This document shows, piece after piece, positions 33,140-42,229 of a DNA stretch of 51,055 nucleotides. This stretch comes from Geodermatophilus sp. DF01-2 (lineage in GTDB: Bacteria > Actinomycetota > Actinomycetes > Mycobacteriales > Geodermatophilaceae), in assembly GCF_004571065.1 (NCBI RefSeq), contig NZ_SPQN01000019.1:1-51055 (forward strand). The letters run 5' to 3'. Below the pieces are notes generated by a model, which saw nothing but the letters and a program-made list of their open reading frames with translations, had not been told where the DNA came from and made no database searches. The translations under genes and the position numbers were made by a program. The number at the start of each line of letters is the position of its first letter. Position 1 is the first letter of the stretch.

Positions 33140-34831
33140 ATGGGCGACGACCGCCCGACGACCACACCGTCCCGGGCCGGCGGCCCCTGGCTGATCGCCG
33201 TCGATGACGACCCCGGCCAGCTGTGCGACGTCGAGCGCGAACTGCGCAACCGGTACGCGCACGACTACCGCGTCTGCTGCCTGCGGTCGGGGAGGGCGGC
33301 GCTCACCACGCTGGAGGAGCTCGCCGCGGCCGGTGAGCAGGTCGCCCTGGTGCTCGCCGGCGAGGTGCTCTCGGGTGCACCCGGGACGGGCCTGCTGGGG
33401 GAGGTGCGGCGGCTGTTCCCGCACGCCCAGCGGGTCCTGCTCGTCCCGTGGGGCCGACTCGGGGACCCGGGCACCGGCGACGCGATCTTCGAGGCGATCG
33501 CGCGCGGGCGCATGGACCACTACCTGGTGCGGCCGTCACCACCACCGGACGAGCAGTTCCATCGAGCGGTCTCGGGCTTCCTGCTCGCGTGGGCGGAGGC
33601 GCGGCGCTGCGCTCCGCACACGATCGACGTGATCGGGGAGACGTGGTCCGGCCGGGCGTACGAGCTGCGCGAGGTGCTCGGGCGCTGCGCGCTGCCCCAC
33701 CGGTTCTCCCTGGCCGGCTCCGACGAGGGCCGCGCCCTCCTCGCCGGTGCGGGGAAGAGGAGGTTCCCGCTCCTCGTCATGCCCGACGGGAAGGTCATGG
33801 AAGACCCCAGTGACACGGACATCGCGAGGGCGTCGGGGACGACCGTCGAACCGGACGGGGACCAGTACGACCTGGTGATCGTCGGCAACGGACCCGCCGG
33901 CCTGTCCGCGGGCGTGTACGGCGCCTCCGAGGGGCTGCGCACGCTGGTCGTCGACTCGGGTGGTCTCGGTGGGCAGGCCACGGCCAGCTCGTCGATCCGC
34001 AACTACCTCGGCTTCCCCCGTGGCGTCACCGGCGGGGACCTGGCCCGCCGCGCCTACGAGCAGGCCTGGATCTTCGGCGCCCGCTTCGCCTTCATGCAGC
34101 GGGTCACCGACCTGCGGCGGGAGCGCGAGCGCATCGTCGTGACCCTGGCCCACGGCGGGGTCGTGGCCGGTCGCGCGGTCGTCCTGGCGACGGGCGCCAG
34201 CTACCGTCGCCTCGGCGTCGAGGCGCTCGAGGCGTTGCACGGTGCGGGCGTCTTCTACGGCGCCGCCGCCTCGGAGGCGCCGCTCGTGTCGGGGCAGGAG
34301 GTCTACGTCGTCGGCGGCGCGAACTCCGCCGGGCAGGCCGCCCTGCACCTGGCCCGCTACGCCCGGCGCGTCACCCTCGTGGTGCGGGCCGCGACGCTCC
34401 ACGCCGGGATGTCGCACTACCTGGTCCGTCAGGTCGAGGCGACTCCCAACGTCGAGGTCCGCACCGGCGCCGAGGTCGTCGACGGCGGGGGCGACGGCTG
34501 GCTGGAACACCTGGTGCTGCGCCGTCGCGCGGACGGCGAGGAGGAGACGGTCGACGCCCACGCCCTCTTCCTGATGATCGGGGCCCGGCCGCACACCGAG
34601 TGGCTGCCCCCGACGGTCGAGCGGGACCCCGACGGCTTCGTCATGACCGGACCGGATCTCAGCGACGACGCGCTCCGGGCGCTCGGTCGCCGTCCGATGG
34701 CGCTGGAGACCAGCGTCCCGGGAGTCCTCGCGGCCGGCGACGTCCGGCACAGGTCGGTGAAGCGCGTGGCCTCCGCCGTCGGCGAGGGCTCGATCGCGAT
34801 CCAGCTCGTCCACCGCTTGCTCGCTGCCTGA
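33140..34831 (+). CDS. Receiver-like/Grx-like/thioredoxin-reductase-like flavoprotein
   Basis: 563 residues from ATG 33140. Residues 15-135 look like a response-regulator receiver (WLIAVDDDPGQL), but the central Asp strand reads VALVLAGEVLSG, so the phosphorylation Asp appears lost. Residues 155-225 have a glutaredoxin-like fold with ETWSGRAYEL where CxxC would be. Residues 240-563 are a TrxR-type FAD/NAD(P)H oxidoreductase: VIVGNGPAGLSAGVYGASEG, GGLGGQATASSSIRNYLGFP, VVGGANSAGQAALHLARYA and VLAAGDVRH. The usual redox CxxC of thioredoxin reductase is missing. Domain order matches a known actinobacterial architecture; substrate unknown. Confidence 0.85.
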   Translation: MGDDRPTTTPSRAGGPWLIAVDDDPGQLCDVERELRNRYAHDYRVCCLRSGRAALTTLEELAAAGEQVALVLAGEVLSGAPGTGLLGEVRRLFPHAQRVLLVPWGRLGDPGTGDAIFEAIARGRMDHYLVRPSPPPDEQFHRAVSGFLLAWAEARRCAPHTIDVIGETWSGRAYELREVLGRCALPHRFSLAGSDEGRALLAGAGKRRFPLLVMPDGKVMEDPSDTDIARASGTTVEPDGDQYDLVIVGNGPAGLSAGVYGASEGLRTLVVDSGGLGGQATASSSIRNYLGFPRGVTGGDLARRAYEQAWIFGARFAFMQRVTDLRRERERIVVTLAHGGVVAGRAVVLATGASYRRLGVEALEALHGAGVFYGAAASEAPLVSGQEVYVVGGANSAGQAALHLARYARRVTLVVRAATLHAGMSHYLVRQVEATPNVEVRTGAEVVDGGGDGWLEHLVLRRRADGEEETVDAHALFLMIGARPHTEWLPPTVERDPDGFVMTGPDLSDDALRALGRRPMALETSVPGVLAAGDVRHRSVKRVASAVGEGSIAIQLVHRLLAA

Positions 34832-35012
34832 GTCGTCCGCTCAGGTGGATGGCTGCGCGCCGACGACGCCGGCGATCACCGCGGCGGCGAAGGGGTTCCC
34901 GCAGCCGGTGGTCGTCGCGCAGTCGCCCCTCGGTCAGAGGCGCCACGGGCTTCCTCGGAGCGAGGGTGACCGCCGCCACAGGACGGTCGCGCAGGCATGC
35001 GAACATCGGGAG

Positions 35013-38000
35013 ATGGCCGACCCGCACCGCCTGCTGATCGCCAACCGCGGAGAGGTCGCCGTCCGGATCGCCCGGGCGGCCGCGGCCGAGGGCATGTCCT
35101 GCGTCGCGGTCGCGGCCACCGACGAGCTCGACGCTGCCCACCTCGCCGCGGCCGACGGCAGCTACGCGCTGCCCGGCGCCGGCCCCGCCGCCCACCTCGA
35201 CGTCGCGCAGGTGGTCGGGGCCGCCACGGCCACCGGCTGCGACCTGCTGCACCCCGGCTACGGCTTCCTGTCGGAGAACCCCGACCTCGCCGAGGCCTGC
35301 GCCGCCGCCGGCCTCACCTTCGTCGGCCCCCCACCCGGCACCCTCGACCTCTTCGGCGACAAGGTCCGCGCCCGCGGGCTCGCCGAGGCCGCGCACGTCC
35401 CGGTGCTGCGCGGCACCGCGGCCGGCGTCGATGCCGCGACCGTCGCCGATCTGCTCGCCGACACCGGCGCGGTGATGCTCAAGGCCCGCGCCGGCGGCGG
35501 CGGCCGCGGCACCCGCGTCGTGCGGACGGGCGACGACATCCCGGCCGCGCTCGCCCGGGCGGCCTCCGAGGCGGAGAAGGCCTTCGGTGACGGTGCCGTC
35601 TTCGCCGAGGCCTACCTCGAGCGCGCCCGGCACGTCGAGGTGCAGGTCCTCGGCGATGCCGAGCGCCGGGTGACCGTCCTCGGCGATCGCGACTGCTCGC
35701 TCCAGCGCCATCGGCAGAAGATCGTCGAGATCGCCCCCGCCGACCGGCTGCCCGACGGGACGCGCACGCAGCTGCACCACGCCGCCGCGACCCTCGCCCG
35801 CGAGGCCGGCGTCGTCGGCCTGGCCACCGTCGAGTTCCTCGTCGCCGCCGACGACCCCGAGCGCTTCGTCTTCCTGGAGTGCAACCCGCGGCTGCAGGTC
35901 GAGCACACCGTCACCGAGGAGACCCTCGGGCTCGACCTGGTCCGGCTGCAGCTGCGCGTCGCCACCGGCGCCACCCTCGCCGACCTCGGCCTCACCGACG
36001 GCCCGCCGCGCCCCCTCGGCTGGGCGGTGCAGGCACGGGTCAACGCCGAGACCGTCACGGCCGACGGCACCGTGGTGGCCGCCGGCGGCACGCTCGGCGC
36101 GCTGTCCATCCCCGGCGGCCCGGGCATCCGCATCGACACCGCCGCCCGCGTCGGCGCCGAGCAGAGCCTGCGCTACGACCCGCTGCTGGCCAAGGTCGTC
36201 GTCCACGAGCGGCACGGCGACCTCGCCGACGCGCTCCGGCACGCCGGGCGCGCGCTCGCCGAGTTCGCCGTCCGCGGCGTGGCCACCAACACCGCCTTCC
36301 TGCGTGCGCTGCTCGCCGACCCCGACGTCCTGGCCGGGCGGGCCACCACCACGCTCGTCGACGAGAAGACCGCCGCGCTGGTCGCCGCCGCCGGGCAGGA
36401 CGCCGACGTCGAGGCGGAGCCGGAGGAGTCGACGGAGTCCGCGGACGACGCGCTGCGCGCACCCGTTCCCGGCACGGTCGTCGCCGTCGAGGCGCCGGCC
36501 GGGACGACGGTCGAGCCCGGAGGAGCCGTCGTCGTGCTCGAGGCGATGAAGATGGAGCACGTCGTCGCCCTGCCCGCCGGCGGCACCGTCCGCCGCCTCG
36601 CCGTGGCCGTGGGCGACACCGTCCGTCCGGGCCAGCTGCTCGCCACCGTCGAGCACTCCGACGGGCAGGGGCAGGAGGCGACCGCAGCGCTCGACCTCGA
36701 CGCCGAGCGACCCGACCTGGCCGAGGTGCGGCGCCGGCACGAGCTGGGCCTCGACGCCGCCCGCCCGGGCCCGGTGCAGCGCCGGCACGCGGCCGGGCGG
36801 CGGACCGCACGGGAGAACCTCGCCGACCTCGTCGACGCGGGGAGCTTCCTCGAGTACGGCCCGCTCGTCTTCGCCGCGCAGGAGCGCCGCCGCAGCCGGG
36901 AGGAGCTGCAGGTCAAGACCCCCGCCGACGGCGTCGTCGGCGGGCTCGCCGACGTCAACGGCGCCCTGGTCGGCCGCGAGCGCAGCCCTGCCGTCGTCGT
37001 GTCCTACGACTACACCGTGCTCGCCGGCACCCAGGGCATGCGCGGCCACCTCAAGAAGGACCGGCTGTTCGAGCTCGCCGAGAAGCGCCGGCTGCCCGTC
37101 GTCCTGTTCGCCGAGGGCGGCGGCGGGCGGCCCGGCGACGTCGACCACCCGGCCGTCTCCGCGCTCGACACCATGGCCTTCACCCTGTTCGGCCGGCTCT
37201 CCGGCCTGGTGCCGACCGTCGGCATCGCCAGCGGCCGCTGCTTCGCCGGCAACGCCGCGCTCCTCGGCACCTGCGACGTCGTCATCGCCACCGAGGACGC
37301 CACCATCGGCATGGGCGGCCCGGCGATGATCGAGGGCGGCGGCCTGGGCGTCGTCGACCCCGACGAGATCGGCCCGATCGACGTCCAGCACGCCAACGGC
37401 GTGGTCGACATCCGCGTCGCCGACGACGCCGCCGCGGTGGCGGCGGCGAAGCGGTATCTCTCCTACTTCCAGGGTCCGCTGGAGGACTGGACGGCGCCCG
37501 ACCCACGGCTGGCCCGCCACCTGGTGCCGGAGAACCGCAAGCGGATCTACGACATGCGCGCGGTCCTCGACGCCCTCGCTGACGAGGGGTCGGTCCTCGA
37601 GCTCCGGAAAGGCTGGGGCGCCGGGATGATCACCGCGCTGGCCCGGGTCGAGGGCGCGCCGCTCGGGGTGCTCGCCAACGTGCCCACCCATCTCGGCGGC
37701 GCCATCGACGCCGACGCCGCCGACAAGGCCGCGCGCTTCCTGCAGCTGTGCGACGCCCACCGGCTGCCGATCGTGTCGCTCTGCGACACCCCCGGCTTCA
37801 TGGTCGGCCCCGAGGCGGAGAGGACGGCGACCGTGCGGCACTTCTCCCGGCTGTTCGTCATCGGTGCGAACCTCTCGGTCCCGATCGGCACGGTCGTCGT
37901 CCGCAAGGCCTACGGGCTGGGCGCGCAGGCGATGGCCGGCGGCAGCCTGAAGGTGCCGCGGTTCGCCGTCGGCTGGCCGACCAGCGAGTTCGGCCCGATG

Positions 38001-38261
38001 GGCCTGGAGGGTGCGGTCCGGCTCGGCATGCGTCGCGAGCTGGCGGCGATCGAGGACGACGAGGCGCGGCAGGCCGCCTACGAGGCAGCCGTCGCCGCCG
38101 CGTACGAGAACGGCACGGGGCTCAACGTCGCCGCCCACTGGGAGATCGACGACGTCATCGACCCCGCCGACACCCGCCGCTGGATCGCCACGCTCACCCG
38201 CGAGGTCGCGGACGCGCCGCGGTCGGCCGGGCGGGTGCGCCGGAACGTCGACACCTGGTGA
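35013..38261 (+). CDS. Single-chain acyl-CoA carboxylase (BC-BCCP-CT)
   Basis: 1,082 residues from ATG 35013. Biotin carboxylase (1-450): IANRGEVAVRIARAA, KARAGGGGRGTRVV, EVQVLGDAERRVTVLGDRDC and FLECNPRLQVEHTVTE. Biotin carrier (about 475-550): EAMKMEH with the biotinyl Lys near 513. Carboxyltransferase (about 570-1082): GRRTARENLADLVDAGSF, GRCFAGNAALLGTCD, CDTPGFMVGPEAE, MAGGSLKVPRFAVGWPTSEF. All three functions on one chain match the long-chain acyl-CoA carboxylase type described in Mycobacterium. It makes malonyl- or alkylmalonyl-CoA from acyl-CoA, ATP and bicarbonate. The acyl-CoA synthetase downstream could feed it. Confidence 0.92.
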   Translation: MADPHRLLIANRGEVAVRIARAAAAEGMSCVAVAATDELDAAHLAAADGSYALPGAGPAAHLDVAQVVGAATATGCDLLHPGYGFLSENPDLAEACAAAGLTFVGPPPGTLDLFGDKVRARGLAEAAHVPVLRGTAAGVDAATVADLLADTGAVMLKARAGGGGRGTRVVRTGDDIPAALARAASEAEKAFGDGAVFAEAYLERARHVEVQVLGDAERRVTVLGDRDCSLQRHRQKIVEIAPADRLPDGTRTQLHHAAATLAREAGVVGLATVEFLVAADDPERFVFLECNPRLQVEHTVTEETLGLDLVRLQLRVATGATLADLGLTDGPPRPLGWAVQARVNAETVTADGTVVAAGGTLGALSIPGGPGIRIDTAARVGAEQSLRYDPLLAKVVVHERHGDLADALRHAGRALAEFAVRGVATNTAFLRALLADPDVLAGRATTTLVDEKTAALVAAAGQDADVEAEPEESTESADDALRAPVPGTVVAVEAPAGTTVEPGGAVVVLEAMKMEHVVALPAGGTVRRLAVAVGDTVRPGQLLATVEHSDGQGQEATAALDLDAERPDLAEVRRRHELGLDAARPGPVQRRHAAGRRTARENLADLVDAGSFLEYGPLVFAAQERRRSREELQVKTPADGVVGGLADVNGALVGRERSPAVVVSYDYTVLAGTQGMRGHLKKDRLFELAEKRRLPVVLFAEGGGGRPGDVDHPAVSALDTMAFTLFGRLSGLVPTVGIASGRCFAGNAALLGTCDVVIATEDATIGMGGPAMIEGGGLGVVDPDEIGPIDVQHANGVVDIRVADDAAAVAAAKRYLSYFQGPLEDWTAPDPRLARHLVPENRKRIYDMRAVLDALADEGSVLELRKGWGAGMITALARVEGAPLGVLANVPTHLGGAIDADAADKAARFLQLCDAHRLPIVSLCDTPGFMVGPEAERTATVRHFSRLFVIGANLSVPIGTVVVRKAYGLGAQAMAGGSLKVPRFAVGWPTSEFGPMGLEGAVRLGMRRELAAIEDDEARQAAYEAAVAAAYENGTGLNVAAHWEIDDVIDPADTRRWIATLTREVADAPRSAGRVRRNVDTW

Positions 38262-38293
38262 GCCTCGCAGCAGCACTCTGTCGCCATTGCTGC

Positions 38294-38299
38294 TATTAT
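38294..38299 (+). promoter_or_regulatory. -10 element of leaderless vapB promoter (38.3 kb)
   Basis: TATTAT is the strongest -10 match in the window and stands 6 nt before GTG 38306, so the mRNA would start at the codon. It sits in an unusually AT-rich patch just after the carboxylase stop. Confidence 0.65.
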
Positions 38300-38305
38300 G
38301 CATGC

Positions 38306-38542
38306 GTGCCCGTGTCGATGACCATCCGCGACGTCCCCGACGAGACGCGCGACGAGCTGGCGGCCCGCGCCGCCCGCGCCGGCCAGTCGTTGCAGGAGTA
38401 CGTCCGCGCCCAGCTGAACGAGCTGGCCAGGCGGCCGAGCCCCCTCGACCTGTGGGACCGGGTCCAGCACCGGGTCCGGGCGACCGGCACCCGGCTGCCG
38501 GCCGAGGAGATCCTGGAGCTGCGGGACGAAGATCGCCGGTGA
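38306..38542 (+). CDS. vapB: VapB/FitA-like antitoxin
   Basis: 78 residues from GTG 38306. SMTIRDVPDETRDELAARAA and GQSLQEYVRAQLNELARR form the ribbon-helix-helix DNA-binding part of FitA-type antitoxins; the tail ending PAEEILELRDEDRR contacts the toxin. In-frame GTG 38312 and ATG 38318 are alternatives, but the -10 geometry favours 38306 with a leaderless transcript. The toxin start overlaps its stop (GTGA). Confidence 0.88.
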   Translation: MPVSMTIRDVPDETRDELAARAARAGQSLQEYVRAQLNELARRPSPLDLWDRVQHRVRATGTRLPAEEILELRDEDRR

Positions 38543-38937
38543 CGATCGTGGTCGATTCCTCCACGGTGGCCGCCGCGCTCGTGGACGACGGCCCGGACGG
38601 CACGTGGGCGCGGGACGGCCTGCGTGCCAACGCCCTCGCGGCGCCGGCCCACCTGTACGTCGAGGCATCCAACGTGCTCCGGCGGGCGGTCCTCGCCCAG
38701 CGTCTCGGGCGGGAGGTCGCGGCACTGGCTCATCAGGACCTCCTGCAACTGCCGGCGATGGTCTTTCCCTTCGAGGCGTTAGGCGACCGCGTCTGGGAGC
38801 TGCACCCGACCGTGACCGCCTACGACGCCGCCTTCGTCGCCCTGGCCGAGGAGCTCGAGGCGCCGCTGTGGACGCTCGACCGCAAGCTCGTCGGCGCCTC
38901 CGGGCCGCGCTGCGCGTTCCGGACTCCTGACCGCTGA
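38539..38937 (+). CDS. vapC: VapC-type PIN-domain toxin
   Basis: 132 residues from GTG 38539. PIN acids: Asp in IVVDSSTVAAAL, Glu in LYVEASNVLRR, Asp in TAYDAAFVALAEEL, and Asp in WTLDRKLVG. A complete VapC ribonuclease. Operon with the FitA-like antitoxin. The module is inserted between the acyl-CoA carboxylase and acyl-CoA synthetase genes, 44 bp after the former, and is probably transcribed independently. Confidence 0.9.
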   Translation: MTIVVDSSTVAAALVDDGPDGTWARDGLRANALAAPAHLYVEASNVLRRAVLAQRLGREVAALAHQDLLQLPAMVFPFEALGDRVWELHPTVTAYDAAFVALAEELEAPLWTLDRKLVGASGPRCAFRTPDR

Positions 38938-39010
38938 GCCGTGACCCCCAGCGCCTCGTGCGTCCCGGCGCCGGTGTAGACGTGAGCGGGAGCACAGAGG
39001 GGAGCTGACC

Positions 39011-40666
39011 ATGACCGTCCTCAGCGACCGGTTCCGCGCCGAGATCGACGCGCACGTCGCCGACCTGCGGCGACGCCGCGCGCAGGTGTGGCCGCCCGGT
39101 GTCCCCCGCGAGGTCCGGTATCCGCTCGGCGAGATCACCCTGACCGCGCACCTGCGGCACTGGGCACGCGAGCGCGGCGACCGGCCGGCATTCGTGGTCG
39201 GCGACCGCACGCTCAGCTACGCGCAGCTCGACGAGCAGAGCGACCGGCTGGCCGCGCACCTCGTCGCGGACGGCGTGCGGCCGGGCGACCGGGTCGCGGT
39301 CTTCATGGGCAACAGCCTGGAGTTCGTGCTCGCCTTCCACGCGATCCTCAAGGCGGGCGCCGTGCACGTGCCGGTCAACCCGATGTTCCGCGGCGAGGAG
39401 GTGCGCTACGAGCTGGAGGACACCGGCGCGCAGGTCGCCGTCGTCGCCTCGGCGCTGCGCGAGGTCTTCGAGTCGGGACGCACCGACGACGTCCGCACGG
39501 TGTTCGACGAGACGGCGATCGCCGAGGTCGTGGCCCGCGACGACCTGCCGGGGCCCGGGGACGACGGCGACCTCGATGCCGGCGACCTCGATGTCCTCGC
39601 CGCGCTGAACTACACCGGCGGGACGACGGGCCTGCCCAAGGGCTGCGAGCACACGCAGCGACACATGCTCTACACCGCAGCCAGCGCGCTGACCGCGATG
39701 AACACCCCACCGGACGACGTCTCGCTGGTCTTCCTGCCGATCTTCTGGATCGCCGGGGAGGATGCCGCCCTGCTGCTGCCGCTGGTGAACGGCTCGACCT
39801 GCGTGCTGATGCCGCGGTGGGACGTCGCCGAGGCGTGGGACCTGATCGAGCGGCACCGGGTCACCACGCTGGTGGCGCCGGTGGATTCGTGGATCCCGCT
39901 GCTCGACCGCGCCGAGGCCGACGGCCGCGACCTGTCCTCGCTGCGGACGCCGCTGGCCGTCTCCTTCGTGACCAAGCTCGACGCCGCGCTGCGCCAGCGG
40001 TTCACCCAGGTCACCGGCTCGCCGGGAATCCTGCGCGAGGCGGCGTTCGGGATGACCGAGACGCACACGATGGACACCTTCACCGGCGGGCTGGCGGACC
40101 GTGACCTCACCGCCCGGCCGATCTTCTGCGGGCTGCCGGTTCCCGGCACGGACATCGTGATCGTCGACCGGGAGACCGGCCACCTGCTGCCCGTGGGGGA
40201 GGAGGGGGAGATCGCCGTCCGGTCGCCGTCGCTGCTCACCGCCTACCGGGGCCGGCCGGACGCCACCGCCGACGTACTCCAGGACGGCTGGCTGCTCACC
40301 GGTGACAGCGGGCAGCTGGACGAGTCCGGGTGCCTGTCGTACCTGGGCCGGCACAAGGAGATGCTGAAGGTCAACGGGATGAGCGTCTTCCCCACCGAGG
40401 TGGAGTTCCTGCTCGGCCGGCACCCGCGGATCGCGGGCGCCGGGGTGCTCGGGATGCCGGACCCACGAACCGGGGAGCGGGCCGTCGCGTTCGTGATGCT
40501 GGCGTCCGGGGCCACCGACACGGCGGACGACGTCGTCGCCTGGTGCCGGGAGAACATGGCGCCCTACAAGGTGCCCGAGGTGCGGCTGGTCGACAGCCTG
40601 CCGCTGACCGCGACCGGCAAAGTGATCAAGCGGGAGCTCGCCGACCGCCTCGGCCCGTTGCGCTGA
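39011..40666 (+). CDS. Acyl-CoA synthetase (AMP-binding, FadD-like)
   Basis: 551 residues from ATG 39011 with GGGGAG upstream. ANL enzyme motifs in order: YTGGTTGLPKG (about 200, P-loop), FGMTETHTMD (about 346), GDSGQ (about 436), LGRHKEMLKVNGMSVFP (hinge) and TATGKVIKREL with the catalytic Lys near the end. It activates a carboxylic acid, probably medium- or long-chain fatty acid, to acyl-AMP and acyl-CoA. The neighbouring acyl-CoA carboxylase suggests a shared lipid route, though VapBC lies between. Its 3' end overlaps the convergent gene by 41 bp. Confidence 0.9.
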   Translation: MTVLSDRFRAEIDAHVADLRRRRAQVWPPGVPREVRYPLGEITLTAHLRHWARERGDRPAFVVGDRTLSYAQLDEQSDRLAAHLVADGVRPGDRVAVFMGNSLEFVLAFHAILKAGAVHVPVNPMFRGEEVRYELEDTGAQVAVVASALREVFESGRTDDVRTVFDETAIAEVVARDDLPGPGDDGDLDAGDLDVLAALNYTGGTTGLPKGCEHTQRHMLYTAASALTAMNTPPDDVSLVFLPIFWIAGEDAALLLPLVNGSTCVLMPRWDVAEAWDLIERHRVTTLVAPVDSWIPLLDRAEADGRDLSSLRTPLAVSFVTKLDAALRQRFTQVTGSPGILREAAFGMTETHTMDTFTGGLADRDLTARPIFCGLPVPGTDIVIVDRETGHLLPVGEEGEIAVRSPSLLTAYRGRPDATADVLQDGWLLTGDSGQLDESGCLSYLGRHKEMLKVNGMSVFPTEVEFLLGRHPRIAGAGVLGMPDPRTGERAVAFVMLASGATDTADDVVAWCRENMAPYKVPEVRLVDSLPLTATGKVIKRELADRLGPLR

Positions 40667-42047
40667 GCGCGTGCACCCGGTGCAGCGCGGCGGTGAAACT
40701 GTCGTTCCACAGCCCCAGGTGCGGCCAGCGTTCGGCGACGTGGCGCGTCGCCGCCTCGACCGACATTCCCTCCTCACGCACCAGCCAGGCGCGCAGCACC
40801 AGGCCGGTCCGCGAGGCGCCGCCGTGGCAGTGCACGAGCAGCCGGTGGCCCTCGGCGTGCAGCGCGGCCATGTCGTCGAGGACGTCGGCCAGCATGTCGT
40901 CGAGGTCGGCGTTGTGGTCGTTGTCGGCGATGTAGGCCATCCGGTGCGTCCGGTGGGGGAACGGCTCGCCGAGCCGGCACAGCGAGATGACGGCGAAGTC
41001 CTCGTCGCTGTAGCGGGCACCGTCGAGGTTGCCCGCCCAGATGCCGGGCAGGACCTCCCGCGGTCCGATCCGCGGGATCACCCCGGGGTCGTAGCTCTGC
41101 TGCACGCCGCCGTCGAGCGTGGCCGCCAGCTGCTGCAGGTCGGCCAGCCGCCACACCTCGTCCCCGTGGCCGGGCACCTTCCCGTGGAGGACGGACGACC
41201 AGCGCATCGGGATGCCGCCCATCCCGTGCACCGCCCCGGCCAGCCCGCCGGCGACCGCGGCGACGGTGTCGGTGTCCCCGCCCAGGTCGACCACCAGCCG
41301 GAGCACCTCGGCGACGGAGCTTCCCTGTCGCAGCGCCCACACCGCCTGGCCGAGCGTCGGCCACACCGCGCCGTTGGACTCGGTCGCCTGCTCCGGCGTC
41401 CAGTCCGACGCGAGCACGGTCGCCCACCGATCGCGGTGCTCGTCGGCCACGGCGTCGAGCGCCGCCGGGATCGCGGCCAGCGGGTCGCCGCCGTCGAGCG
41501 CCACCCGCACCAGCTCGTGGAACACCGCGCAGCCCTCGCCGGCCGACGGGTCGCCGTGGGTGAGCGCCGAGATGCGGCGCGCGGCGTCCATGGTCGCGTG
41601 GCAACCGTCGCGGGAGAACCGGATGGCCGCCGGCGTCGTCCGCATCAGCGAGCCGTTGCCGGCCGCGCGGCCGGTGCGGCGGAAGTGCTCGGCCGCGGCG
41701 GTGTCCCACGGCAGCCCGGAGCCGAGGACGGCGCGGGTCTGCACGCCGACGCCCGGCGGGTCGGCCGCCGCCCACCGCCGGAACCGGTCGAACAGGTCGG
41801 CCTCGTCCAGACCGCCCCGCTCGACCAGCGACGCAGCCACCAGCAGCGCCATCTGCGTGTCGTCGGTGAACTCGCCGGGCTGCCAGCCCAGTGACCCGCC
41901 GCCGCACATCTCCGTGTGCACGCCGCGGGCCGGCTGCGGGAACCGCGCGGAGAACTGCCCGGCCGGGCCGAACTCGAAGGGCGCGCCGAGGGCGTCGCCG
42001 ACGGCCGAGCCGACCAGCGCGCCGGCGACGCGGTGGGAGCGGTGCAT
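40626..42047 (-). CDS. ADP-ribosylglycohydrolase fused to dual-specificity phosphatase
   Basis: 473 residues from ATG 42047. Residues 1-300: DraG/ARH family with GSAVGDALGAPFEFGP, FTDDTQMALLVA (metal-binding Thr-Asp-Asp), GNGSLMRTTPAAI and DLGGDTDTVAAVAGGLAG, the full dinuclear metal set. Residues 330-473: dual-specificity/tyrosine phosphatase fold with VHCHGGASRTGLVL, the HCx5R loop, and an upstream acidic loop DNDHNADLDD for the general acid. One chain could remove ADP-ribose and phosphate from protein or nucleic acid targets. The 3' end overlaps the synthetase gene tail-to-tail. Confidence 0.88.
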   Translation of the reverse strand: MHRSHRVAGALVGSAVGDALGAPFEFGPAGQFSARFPQPARGVHTEMCGGGSLGWQPGEFTDDTQMALLVAASLVERGGLDEADLFDRFRRWAAADPPGVGVQTRAVLGSGLPWDTAAAEHFRRTGRAAGNGSLMRTTPAAIRFSRDGCHATMDAARRISALTHGDPSAGEGCAVFHELVRVALDGGDPLAAIPAALDAVADEHRDRWATVLASDWTPEQATESNGAVWPTLGQAVWALRQGSSVAEVLRLVVDLGGDTDTVAAVAGGLAGAVHGMGGIPMRWSSVLHGKVPGHGDEVWRLADLQQLAATLDGGVQQSYDPGVIPRIGPREVLPGIWAGNLDGARYSDEDFAVISLCRLGEPFPHRTHRMAYIADNDHNADLDDMLADVLDDMAALHAEGHRLLVHCHGGASRTGLVLRAWLVREEGMSVEAATRHVAERWPHLGLWNDSFTAALHRVHALSATGRGGRRAPA

Positions 42048-42229
42048 GCGCGGGGTCACGCGGGAATCCTGCAGCAGGTGCTGGGAAAGGTGTCCACGGC
42101 GGCCTCCTGACGAGCATCGTGGCGCGGTTCCCGAGCCTCCCTCGGCATCTCGCAGTTCGTCCGGCGTGGTTCCGGCGGGTCGGGCGCGTCGGCCTCCGAC
42201 CCGGTGCCCACCGCGGGCCGGCCCGTCGG

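Noticed and set aside
34659-38672. Very long open frame (1,337 codons) on the minus strand opposite the carboxylase
   Set aside because: Antisense shadow of a recognisable acyl-CoA carboxylase; product is Gly/Val/Asp/His low-complexity with no domain.
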